The notes: generated from the sequence alone by a model not told the origin. Positions 6,022 through 12,390 are shown, counted from the first letter of the stretch. The stretch: 12,619 bases of DNA from Sulfolobaceae archaeon (GCA_028277025.1 JAPYVG010000043.1:1-12619); one strand, 5' to 3'. Translations and numbers: made by a program.

Positions 6022-7353
6022 CTAAGTTAATACTTTTAATTCAATAGCTTGAGGAATGTCGAGCATCCCTAAGAGAATCGAAACCGGCACTACATTACCT
6101 TCCACTTTATCCTTACTTAAGATATACACCCTTTTCATTCTCCCCAAAATTTTCTTCTCAGCCTTAACGTTACCAAACTTCACTTCAAACCCTAGCATTT
6201 CTTCCCCACTTTTTATTACAGCGTCTATCTCTCCTTTCGCTTTGGTATAAAACGTATCGTAGATTCTGGACAGATGAGAAATTACTACACTTTCAACTAA
6301 TTTACTCTCTTCAGGCAGGTTAGTTAACGTCCAAAAGGCGAACGATCTATATATGAAGGGATCTATAAAATAGAACTTCTTTTCTTTCCTAGTTAGTACA
6401 TTACCTTGTAGGTCTACCTGCTCTAAAACTTTAAGTAAGTATAGTTTCTGGAGAAGCTCTACATAACTTATCGCAGTCTTCACTGTGCCAACTCCAAATG
6501 ACCTTGAGAGAGTATGATAACTGAAATCGCTGGAAGTCCTTTCTATTATGCCTTTTATTGTGAGTTTAAAGAAAGTTTCACTTCTCCTTAGCTTATTTAC
6601 TTCACTAACTATACTGGATATGAAATCACTTATCGTTTCCTCGCTCACTTTCCCATATTTTATATACTCCCTTATTGCGCTGGGAAACCCTCCTGTGATC
6701 AAATATTTTTCAAGAAGCTCATTTAATTCATGCAAGAACTGAATATTTCGCATATAGTTTGAAAGAACGAAGCTTAAATCTCCTTTCTGTACCTTAACGT
6801 TAAATAATTCTATATATTTCGAAAAAGGTAAAGGAAGCATTAATAAATTCTTGCCTTTACCTCTCCTTCCAGGAAAAGTTTCAATTTCCCTCTTTGCAGA
6901 CATTGATAAAGACCCAGTAACAACTAGGACGTCATCTCTAAAATCCCCTTTATCTATCCTACTCTTTAAAGCCCTATACCATTCCTTAGGATAAGTTATC
7001 TCGTCTAGAAAAATGAAAGATGATGAAATGTTGTTAGCCTTTTTAAACTTTATATATTCCTCTAAAACCTCATCCAATTCTTTATAGTCCGCTAATTTAT
7101 CACAGGAGAAATAGAAAATTGATTTAGGATTTATTTTTCCTTCATCTAATAATTTCTTTATAAGTAATATTAACGCAGTGGACTTTCCTACTTGTCTAGG
7201 GCCGAAAATGAAGTTTAACGAGTAAGGAGATAAGCTCACTTTTCCAATAACGTCAGGAACCCACTTAACTTCCGACTCTTCATACTTTCTATATATCTCA
7301 ATCTCAGTTATTCTCTCCTTAGAAATCCACCAAGGATTATATTCTTCTATCAT
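6022..7353 (-). CDS. AAA ATPase with C-terminal DUF4143 / PD-(D/E)XK-like domain
   Basis: This belongs to the large archaeal and bacterial AAA_14/DUF4143 family; the role is unsettled. Numbered from an upstream TTG (7374), the protein has Walker A GPRQVGKST (58-66), Walker B SFIFLDEI (119-126), a sensor-like VVTGSLS (151-157), the GRRGKG loop (169-174), YLITGGFPSAI (224-234) and a winged-helix-like stretch at 270-315. The C-terminal GEIDAVI...GFEVKFG (381-401) has the D...ExK pattern of PD-(D/E)XK nuclease folds. I prefer the ATG at 7353 (443 aa) because a TATA box is centred 28 bp upstream of it and would overlap the region right next to the TTG. It is divergent from the broken 7442 gene and intact. 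Confidence 0.85.
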   Translation of the reverse strand: MIEEYNPWWISKERITEIEIYRKYEESEVKWVPDVIGKVSLSPYSLNFIFGPRQVGKSTALILLIKKLLDEGKINPKSIFYFSCDKLADYKELDEVLEEYIKFKKANNISSSFIFLDEITYPKEWYRALKSRIDKGDFRDDVLVVTGSLSMSAKREIETFPGRRGKGKNLLMLPLPFSKYIELFNVKVQKGDLSFVLSNYMRNIQFLHELNELLEKYLITGGFPSAIREYIKYGKVSEETISDFISSIVSEVNKLRRSETFFKLTIKGIIERTSSDFSYHTLSRSFGVGTVKTAISYVELLQKLYLLKVLEQVDLQGNVLTRKEKKFYFIDPFIYRSFAFWTLTNLPEESKLVESVVISHLSRIYDTFYTKAKGEIDAVIKSGEEMLGFEVKFGNVKAEKKILGRMKRVYILSKDKVEGNVVPVSILLGMLDIPQAIELKVLT

Positions 7354-7376
7354 CTGTGTATTCAGACTCCACAAGA

Positions 7377-7387
7377 GTTTAAAAATA
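7377..7387 (-). promoter_or_regulatory. TATA box for the DUF4143 ATPase
   Basis: Minus-strand TATTTTTAAAC is centred about 28 bp upstream of the ATG at 7353 and only a few bases from the alternative TTG at 7374. This decides in favour of the ATG as the start. Confidence 0.55.
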
Positions 7388-7410
7388 TTGTTTACTCTAA
7401 CTCCACAAAT

Positions 7411-7420
7411 ATTTAAAAAT
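7411..7420 (+). promoter_or_regulatory. TATA box for the broken 7442 gene
   Basis: ATTTAAAAAT is centred 27 bp before the ATG at 7442. It is divergent from, and about 30 bp away from, the ATPase TATA box. Confidence 0.45.
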
Positions 7421-7441
7421 AAGAACTGACTTTCTTGTTAC

Positions 7442-7823
7442 ATGATAAGAATTACTAACTTCTACAGTAATAGTTTCATATAATTGATATATTAGGCGTA
7501 AACGAATATAAGGCTTAAGAGATTATGAGGACTTGTAGAAGAGGAATTTGCCAAGTTCCTTGAGGATTATGCTAACTATTTGAAGAACAATAAGCAGTCA
7601 CTAATAGATATTCCTCTTTCCCCAGACGATTTATTAGCAGAAACTTCAAGAATAAGGGCTAAATCTAGAGTTAAATTAAAGGATTATTATACAACTAACA
7701 AACGGCGAGGAAAAACATTGGGCACACTTCGAAGACGAAATAATAATCACCTTTGATAAACTTTATAGACCTTTAAAAGTCGAGATAGAAATAAAAGATG
7801 TTATGGATAGCGAAAAGTACTAA
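7442..7823 (+). pseudogene. Multiply frameshifted gene, about 125 codons, unknown
   Basis: Following the best reading across frames gives MIRITNFYSNSFI (7442-7480), IDILGVNEYKA (7483-7515), LRDYEDL (7515-7535), a long stretch VEEEFAKFLEDYANYLKNNK through RAKSRVKLKDYYTTNK (7535 to about 7708), then EKHWAHFEDEIIITFDKLYR to KDVMDSEKY and a TAA at 7821. Four frame changes are needed. The joined protein is charged, helical at the start and beta-like at the end, with no membrane segments. The family is not recognised. The TATA box and ATG spacing are intact, so it was a genuine leaderless gene that has decayed by small indels. Confidence 0.55.
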
Positions 7824-7846
7824 AAAATGCTTGTCTTATCCGTTAA

Positions 7847-7897
7847 TCCCTACACTTTCATTTCAATCATCTTATGTTCAATCATGATCGAGTGTAG
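7847..7897 (-). repeat. Direct repeat A: palindromic gene-tail sequence, copy 1
   Basis: TCCCTACACTTTCATTTCA (7847-7865) is identical to 10248-10266, and CATGATCGAGTGTAG (7883-7897) is repeated at 10269-10283. The arms CTACACT/AGTGTAG pair. Relative to the second copy it has 15 extra bases in the loop. Read on the minus strand it encodes LHSIM...IEMKV then stop, matching LHSIMSEMKV in copy 2, with the 15 bases adding five codons in frame. Confidence 0.7.
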
Positions 7898-8045
7898 ACC
7901 TCGATAACGATGTCCTCAACACCATAATCAGCCTTAAGGCGTATGTGAGAAAAACCTCAAAAAAGAACTGAACACTCTCAATACCAGATAAAGCACACCC
8001 AACAAACCGCTTTACGTAGACTTCAAGCTCTTGATAAGCACACAT
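7882..8045 (-). pseudogene. Decayed coding fragment, unknown
   Basis: On the minus strand an ATG at 8045 opens MCAYQELEVYVKRFVGCALS followed by GIESVQFFFEVFL. A one-base shift near 7940-7950 continues as RLKADYGVEDIVIEVYTRS to a stop at 7882. Both parts look coding. No family is recognised; a transposase or element-encoded protein is possible. A further plus-strand open stretch (8118-8230, containing AFRKALNETWLGSILGKGGN) suggests more than one remnant here. Confidence 0.35.
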
Positions 8046-8101
8046 AGCCTAATTTTCCAACCCGAAAATTCGATTAAGGCGTTTGGAAAAAAATCCCACG
8101 T

Positions 8102-8114
8102 GGGGGGGGGGGGG
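8102..8114 (+). repeat. Run of 13 guanines
   Basis: A 13-G homopolymer follows a CCCACGTGGG palindrome (8095-8104) in a decayed region. It is exceptional in this AT-rich window. It could be a slippage-prone tract, a G-quadruplex former, or an assembly or sequencing artefact. Confidence 0.85.
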
Positions 8115-8204
8115 TAGCGGAGAACTGGCACGGCGTTTAGGAAAGCACTGAATGAGACTTGGTTGGGTTCGATTTTGGGTAAAGGTGGTAACCACTGTTT
8201 AGAA

Positions 8205-9521
8205 CTACTGCTTTCTGCGCCTACCCATTAGTAACGCAATAATCAACACTAAAACCACTATCACCGCAACAGCAGCCACAACCCAGGTGGGTAATGCACT
8301 CTGTGATGACTTTACAGTATTCGTCATGCTAGACGTAGTGGGTGTAGTAACCGAACTGGTTGAGGTACTCGCTGAACTAGTCGTAGTGGCCACATTAACC
8401 GTAGTTGTCGTGGTGGTTGTGGATTGGTTTGTTGGGTGCGGTAATGGTAGTATTGCCATGTATATTGTACCATGGCCGTTCGTAATGTTCTCTAGCGCAA
8501 ACCATGCCAAGTACAGCGTGTTGTCTATGATTGATGCCCTAGGGATTATTGTGAACGCCGTGGTGTAGTTCCTAATCTGCTGTAACGCTGTACCGTTCCA
8601 GTTGAATACGCTTAACAAGCCCGGCCTCCAGGCTATTATGACCAACCCATGGCTCCATGCCACTGGGAATGCGTATACGTAATTCGGTAGGCTTATTGCC
8701 AACCTCTGCGTACCGTTAACCACCGTTAATTCGTTGTAGTAGTAGTAGAGTAGGCCACTACTGAAGCCGGCAATAGTCGCATTAATTGGTTCAACCACTC
8801 CAGTACTCATGTTAACTAGGGCGTAGGTGCTGTTTATGAACTGGACAACAACCAAACCATTCCAGGCACCAGTAATACCAAGAACACGTGGAATACTCAA
8901 CGCCCTAACAACAACACCAGTCGGCGTCAACTCCTCAAGTATCGTGTTGTTGTATGTGAGTGTCACCTTAGGCTCATAGACTAGGTATATGTACTTGCCG
9001 TCGCTGGCGTAGCTCATTGCAATACCGCTTTTTGTCAGATTAAGCACTGGCCCCCAAGTATTGCCGTGTAGTACCGAGGCTTGTAGGAGTATTGTTAGGT
9101 TGTTGAGGCCGTAATGCCCCATAGGCGAACCATCCCAAATCATCATCAACGAGCCATTGCTCAACGTGACTAAAAGTGGGCTAGCCTCAGCCGAATCATT
9201 AAAAACCGGCAACGGCGCGTTAACCGCCGAAGTCCCATTGAAGACTAAACCCCTAATAACAGGCAGACCACTCGGCGTACACTCAGTGTAGTAGATATAA
9301 ACCAAGCCATTGTAGCTGGTTATTGAGTACCCGTAGCCTAAGGTGGTATCGTTAGTTATAATGCCGAACGTCGAGCCATTAACCCAATCGGAACCGATTA
9401 CTTGCTGCTGGAACTGTTGGTCTGGTTTAGACATTGAAAGAGGGATCAAAAAATAATGAGTTAATAACGTAGGTGTTAGTAAAAGTATTAGTAATAATGA
9501 AGATAACAATCTCTTATACAT
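8205..9521 (-). CDS. Secreted, stalked surface protein with C-terminal membrane anchor
   Basis: The function is unknown and the architecture is clear. The 438 residues have an N-terminal signal (MYKRLLSSLLLILLL..., hydrophobic about 5-29) and an extracellular beta-rich body with recurring SNGSLMMIWD / DGKYIYLVY / IIDNTLYLAW-type blades that suggest a beta-propeller. Many NxS/T sequons are present. A Thr/Ser-rich stalk (about 367-408) leads to one membrane helix (about 410-432) and a basic tail GRRRKQ. This is the layout of Sulfolobales cell-surface or S-layer-associated binding proteins. Codons are visibly richer in G and C than in all neighbouring genes, pointing to transfer. A short leader carries GAGGG 10-14 bases before the ATG at 9521. 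The gene is intact and monocistronic. Confidence 0.85.
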   Translation of the reverse strand: MYKRLLSSLLLILLLTPTLLTHYFLIPLSMSKPDQQFQQQVIGSDWVNGSTFGIITNDTTLGYGYSITSYNGLVYIYYTECTPSGLPVIRGLVFNGTSAVNAPLPVFNDSAEASPLLVTLSNGSLMMIWDGSPMGHYGLNNLTILLQASVLHGNTWGPVLNLTKSGIAMSYASDGKYIYLVYEPKVTLTYNNTILEELTPTGVVVRALSIPRVLGITGAWNGLVVVQFINSTYALVNMSTGVVEPINATIAGFSSGLLYYYYNELTVVNGTQRLAISLPNYVYAFPVAWSHGLVIIAWRPGLLSVFNWNGTALQQIRNYTTAFTIIPRASIIDNTLYLAWFALENITNGHGTIYMAILPLPHPTNQSTTTTTTTVNVATTTSSASTSTSSVTTPTTSSMTNTVKSSQSALPTWVVAAVAVIVVLVLIIALLMGRRRKQ

Positions 9522-9559
9522 AGTAGAGTACCCTCTTTAGGTATAGATTTTATTGCCAG

Positions 9560-9570
9560 TATAAATACTT
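9560..9570 (-). promoter_or_regulatory. TATA box for the stalked surface protein
   Basis: Minus-strand GTATTTATACT is centred about 44 bp upstream of the ATG at 9521. It predicts a leader of roughly 17 nt containing GAGGG (9531-9535), a Shine-Dalgarno-like site; this differs from the leaderless genes around it. Confidence 0.5.
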
Positions 9571-9571
9571 T

Positions 9572-9842
9572 ACTTAAGCAGATACTACTGTGTCCACACT
9601 CATATTGATTTCAGACTAAAAAAATCTAACAATCGCGCCTTAATGTTTAATTAAAAATTATTGAAATTTATAAAAAATCCACCAGATCGAAAATAGTTTA
9701 TCGGTGCTGTCATGACTGAGCTACCTAACCAATCGATAATACTCCATTTAGGTCAAGACCAGTAAGTTAAATTAACCTGGTGTGAAAAGTAATGTCAGTA
9801 GGATACGTTATTATTAAGTGCTAGTATAACAATGTCTTGTGA
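9572..9842. other. Intergenic stretch without a recognisable gene
   Basis: Nothing convincing is seen on either strand except a perfect 12-bp palindrome TTGTGATCACAA at 9837-9848 at the right edge and a 17-codon plus-strand frame (MTELPNQSIILHLGQDQ, 9712), which lacks a well-placed TATA box. Confidence 0.4.
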
Positions 9843-10234
9843 TCACAAAAACTCAACCGCTATTCCTTCTCTCTCGTAAATACAGTTTTATGCTTTCCCG
9901 TTAGATATCCCCACCTTTACCCTTTTAGCCAGCAGATCACAACCCTTACGTATCCGAATTTCCATCCCTTTGACGTGAATACCAATCATAGAATTACTAA
10001 TAAATTACACTCCCACGACTTCCACTACGCAACATTCCTTTACGTGACTTAGGTCGGTTATTATAAATTATTAAGTCCGCATTAATAGGGCTATCTAATA
10101 CCCACTCCACGAACACAACTTTTGTTGATCGGCTTCATAATGAAAATTTTAGTGGAAATCTCTATTGAGGTAACGCAGTCTCTACAACCTTTGATAGGCT
10201 TCCGCTTGATTGCGTCAAAGGCGGTACTACTGAC
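9843..10234 (-). pseudogene. Frameshifted gene remnant, unknown
   Basis: On the minus strand successive open stretches can be joined: VSSTAFDAIKRKPIKGCRDC through STKIFIMKPIN (10234 to about 10121), KVVFVEWVLDSPINADLIIY through SRGSVIY (10122-9997), MIGIHVKGMEIRIRKGCDLL through KVGISNGKA (9989-9888), and after a stop NCIYEREGIAVEFL ending at 9843. At least two frame changes and one stop separate them. The fragments look coding (balanced hydrophobic and basic residues) but I recognise no family. GC content is higher than in the flanking genes, like the surface-protein gene beside it. Confidence 0.45.
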
Positions 10235-10247
10235 CTTCTGCCGTTTG

Positions 10248-10286
10248 TCCCTACACTTTCATTTCACTCATGATCGAGTGTAGGGA
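10248..10286 (-). repeat. Direct repeat A: palindromic gene-tail sequence, copy 2
   Basis: TCCCTACACT (10248-10257) and AGTGTAGGGA (10277-10286) form a perfect 10-bp inverted repeat, extended one pair by G10247 and C10287, around a 19-nt loop. The same sequence with a 15-bp longer loop occurs at 7847-7897 in the same orientation. Confidence 0.75.
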
Positions 10287-10418
10287 CTTAGACCATGGGT
10301 CATGGGACTCCAACGGCACGGGGCTCACATCTCCGTAATCCCCCTCACCCTTTTGCCCACATCGGCGTGAAAGATCATCCCCGAGCAACAAAAATTCATT
10401 ATAAACAGACAAAAAATT
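10251..10418 (-). pseudogene. C-terminal tail of an element-encoded protein, or structured RNA gene
   Basis: The minus-strand frame is open from 10418 to a TAG at 10251, reading ...GDDLSRRCGQKGEGDYGDVS, then PVPLESHDPWSK and SLHSIMSEMKV. Tails of this kind (GC-rich, translated through the structured right end) are known to me from IS200/IS605-type TnpB proteins of Sulfolobales, so a TnpB 3' remnant is the first guess; this is from memory and unproven. Alternatively, a minus-strand TATA box (10398-10407) would start a transcript near 10375-10378, making the GC-rich block a separate RNA. No zinc finger is present. Confidence 0.35.
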
Positions 10419-10425
10419 CTATTAA

Positions 10426-10962
10426 CGTGAAAAAGGATTCAGCCCTCATCTTAGAAAGCACGTAGAAGATGTTAATAATTATATGAGGAAATTTAACACA
10501 GTTATAGATTCATTAGGACATGGTTTTGATTCTCTTAAAAAGATTAATGAGGGAGAAGTAATAGACGTAATTGATTATGTTCAAGGAAGTTTAATCTATC
10601 AGAAGAATGACTCAGTGCACCTAGAAAAAAGAAGATAATTAAATCCGATTACTTGATTTTAGGAGTCTCTTCTCTCAAATAAACCTTGGCCTTTGAGGTT
10701 ATAAAGGATTATAGAACCCCCTTTATTGTTTTACGACATTAATGGTGACAAGATAGGAGAAACACGATAATATCCAGTTTATGGATAGTGAAGGGCATTC
10801 ATTGTTTATTGTAGAAATCTCGTTCAACTACAAATTCAAGGTCTCAAGGAGAGTTAAGGAGAAAAGTGAAACAATATTGACTTTGCAGTAAAGATTCCTA
10901 ATAAAATAAAGCTTAAGGTTAGCCCTAAACCACCTTTAAGATTAAGGAGGAAGTTCCTTTAA
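10426..10962 (+). pseudogene. Frameshifted gene of about 175 codons, unknown
   Basis: The reading starts as EKGFSPHLRKHVEDVNNYMR, continues KFNTVIDSLGHGFDSLKKIN and EGEVIDVIDYVQGSLIYQKN (stop at 10636). It then moves to KIIKSDYLILGVSSL, FEVIKDYRTPFIV, FYDINGDKIGETR, NIQFMDSEGHSLFIVEISFN, and finally IDFAVKIPNKIKLKVSPKPP with a stop at 10960. Each step is a small frame change, so the original gene is traceable end to end. The product is a soluble helical then beta-rich protein; the family is not recognised. Part of the first segment (ATG at 10483, 51 residues) could still be translated. It converges on and overlaps the HepT stop by a few bases. Confidence 0.5.
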
Positions 10963-11357
10963 GGATCTATGTTCCTCTTCTTTAACTCCTCAACAATTTT
11001 CAACGCTAATACATACACTTTCTCGAATTCCTTCCCAGCTATTATCCTCTTAACTATTTCTAAGTTAATTGATGCGTACTCATGAACCACAATATTTCTA
11101 AAACTTACAACACGTCTATAGAATTCGAACTCTTCTTCATTTATTATCCCCTCCTCCATTAACTTTCTCCCCGACTCTATATAACCTTCTGCCTTAAGTC
11201 CAAGTTCTGAACATCCTCTCTGTACGATGTCTATTAACGCTTGTGCTTGGGACTGAAGTAAATATATCCCTGCGTAAAAACTCTTCCAATCATCTAACGT
11301 TAATTCCTCTAACTTCTTAGTATATTCACTTAGTGTTTCAAGTAACGATTTTATAAT
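10959..11357 (-). CDS. hepT: HepT-type HEPN toxin lacking a normal start codon
   Basis: HepT (DUF86) is the RNase toxin of the MntA-HepT system. The frame contains a complete HepT: an N-terminal helical half including LDDWKSFYAGIYLLQSQAQA, and the catalytic RX4HXY motif as RNIVVHEY (R87, H92, Y94 counting from 11357). The Tyr is the residue AMPylated by MntA in characterised pairs. The first ATG (11159) would delete half the protein, so it is not the real start. Homology-like sequence runs back to the end of mntA, where ATTATAA overlaps its stop. A strong GGAGGT is correctly placed just upstream, but the possible starts there are ATT (11357) or ATA (11354). Either a rare start codon is used or the start has been mutated. 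Confidence 0.75.
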   Translation of the reverse strand: MIKSLLETLSEYTKKLEELTLDDWKSFYAGIYLLQSQAQALIDIVQRGCSELGLKAEGYIESGRKLMEEGIINEEEFEFYRRVVSFRNIVVHEYASINLEIVKRIIAGKEFEKVYVLALKIVEELKKRNIDP

Positions 11358-11758
11358 CCCAATAACCTCCTCACCGCCCTCATTTGAGTTTCGTGCAAAT
11401 CTAGTTTTTCATAGTCTATCATGAAGTCTAAGCAAATATCCCTCATTCTCAACCACTGTCTCGCGTAAAAATCCTTATCATCATAAAATATTAGTTTACC
11501 TTTATTCAGTATCTCAAGGATCAACACGCAAGGTAATTTCTCGAAGAGATTTAGAGGTACTACGTCTATCATATCCTCCTTAACTTTTAAGTATTTTGAG
11601 AGTGCATAAATTAGATCGGATAAATGCTCCAGTTTAAATTCTGAGAAGTATACTGCGAAATCCCAGTCACCTTTAATAGCTTTACCAGTAACCCTTGAGC
11701 CAAAAAGTATTGCGAATTTAACGTTATAATAAGTCCAAGGGAAGTCTTTAAAGTCCAT
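11351..11758 (-). CDS. mntA: MntA-type nucleotidyltransferase antitoxin
   Basis: This is a minimal nucleotidyltransferase; characterised MntA antitoxins add AMP groups to the Tyr of HepT's RX4HXY motif and so disarm it. The 135 residues show FAILFGSRVTGKAIKGDWDF: G20-S21 and the metal-binding D31 and D33, with the third acid likely D65 in DMIDVV. The C-terminal helical part (about 95-135) ends with MRAVRRLLGL. ATG at 11758 is chosen because of the TATA box 28-37 bp upstream. The stop is embedded in ATTATAA at the junction with hepT, implying coupled translation. It appears intact and differs clearly from the forward MNT at 3787. Confidence 0.87.
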   Translation of the reverse strand: MDFKDFPWTYYNVKFAILFGSRVTGKAIKGDWDFAVYFSEFKLEHLSDLIYALSKYLKVKEDMIDVVPLNLFEKLPCVLILEILNKGKLIFYDDKDFYARQWLRMRDICLDFMIDYEKLDLHETQMRAVRRLLGL

Positions 11759-11785
11759 GAAATAAGTTACTTTGCCTCCCTTTTA

Positions 11786-11797
11786 TTTTTATATAGG
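11786..11797 (-). promoter_or_regulatory. TATA box of the mntA-hepT operon
   Basis: Minus-strand CTATATAAAAAT lies 28-39 bp before the ATG at 11758 and predicts a leader of only a few bases. Short CCCT/AGGG arms flank it, too short to call an operator. Confidence 0.5.
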
Positions 11798-11897
11798 GGT
11801 TAATTTATCTTTTGACCATCTACGACTGGGGACTCCAAATTTATTCGTCTTAGCTAACTTCCGTTCAGAGTAAGTTAAGATCCTCAACGAGCTTTAA

Positions 11898-12197
11898 GCC
11901 GTCGTCAACAGTTGCCGATAAACCGTGAAGTTTATGTCATTTGATATCATTTGTTATTCCTAGCTCTTCTCATGAAAGTTTATAAATTTTGTAGTTACAT
12001 ATTAAAATGTAGAAGAGAGCCCTACAGTGAACCCGAGGAGCAATGTGAGGGGGAGGATGGGTTCGATGAGGCTCCCTATGTCCTTGAAGGGAGTGGTTTA
12101 ACTACCGCTCCCGTAGACGGCATGGGGAGCCGGACAAGGGGAATGAGGACGAGAGGTTGAATACAAATTCATGAAACCTCAATGAAAATCCGACCCC
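11898..12197 (+). repeat. 300-bp structured repeat, copy 2
   Basis: This is the second copy of the block at 2404-2703, in opposite orientation. The two are equal in length, with about 17 mismatches by my count, mostly in the AT-rich leader part. Homology starts at GCCGTCGTCAACAG and stops at CCGACCCC; flanks are unrelated. The copies enclose 9,194 bp containing all the toxin-antitoxin modules of this window. A 69-codon open frame (11951-12160) crosses it; the two copies differ there by four or five amino acids and some silent changes, so selection on protein is not obvious. Confidence 0.85.
12007..12197 (+). ncRNA. Predicted structured RNA from repeat copy 2
   Basis: The TATA box TTTATAAA (11979-11986) predicts a start near 12007. 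Helices in order: TGTAG (12008-12012) with CTACA (12022-12026); GAACCC (12029-12034) with GGGTTC (12059-12064); GGCTCCCTATG (12070-12080) with CATGGGGAGCC (12121-12131), 11 bp with one G-U; nested GGGAGTGGT (12089-12097) with ACCGCTCCC (12104-12112); and GAGGTT (12153-12158) with AACCTC (12175-12180) capped by GAAT/ATTC. The C-to-T change relative to copy 1 at 12077 keeps pairing as G-U. The family is unknown to me. Confidence 0.4.
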
Positions 12198-12350
12198 CTA
12201 CACTCGGTCAAGCTATATTACACATAACTGACTAATATGTTCTATAAAAGAAAGTCAACATTAATGCCTTCTTAGGATTGCGTTTTGATTATGTAGTAAA
12301 ACCTTTTACGATAACGAGATTGTTGGATAGCTTAAAAGCACTGTCTTAGA

Positions 12351-12358
12351 TTTATAAA
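12351..12358 (+). promoter_or_regulatory. TATA box of the window-end ATPase gene
   Basis: TTTATAAA predicts transcription starting near 12380, about 10 bases before the GTG at 12390. Confidence 0.5.
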
Positions 12359-12375
12359 GCTTAAAATTTCCGGTT

Positions 12376-12390
12376 CCGGAATTATTCCGG
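12376..12390. promoter_or_regulatory. Perfect dyad CCGGAAT-T-ATTCCGG at the predicted transcription start
   Basis: A 7-bp perfect inverted repeat with a 1-bp spacer sits across the expected start of transcription, directly before the GTG. A repressor bound here would block the gene; a short CCGGTTCCGG motif overlaps its left side. Confidence 0.4.

Noticed and set aside
6056..6742. Two plus-strand frames (6056-6250, 6548-6742)
   Set aside because: They are antisense shadows of the DUF4143 ATPase, Ser/Leu/Thr-rich as expected for such shadows.
7354..7374. TTG at 7374 as start of the DUF4143 ATPase
   Set aside because: The TATA box would lie only a few bases upstream; the ATG at 7353 has the correct spacing.
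8287..8568. 93-codon plus-strand frame rich in Val
   Set aside because: It is the antisense shadow of the Thr-rich stalk of the surface protein.
7847..10286. CRISPR repeats at 7847 and 10248
   Set aside because: There are only two copies, 2.4 kb apart, with no regular spacers; no CRISPR array is present anywhere in the window.
10959..11159. ATG at 11159 as start of HepT
   Set aside because: It would remove the N-terminal half of the HEPN bundle, and the upstream frame reads as genuine HepT back to the mntA stop.
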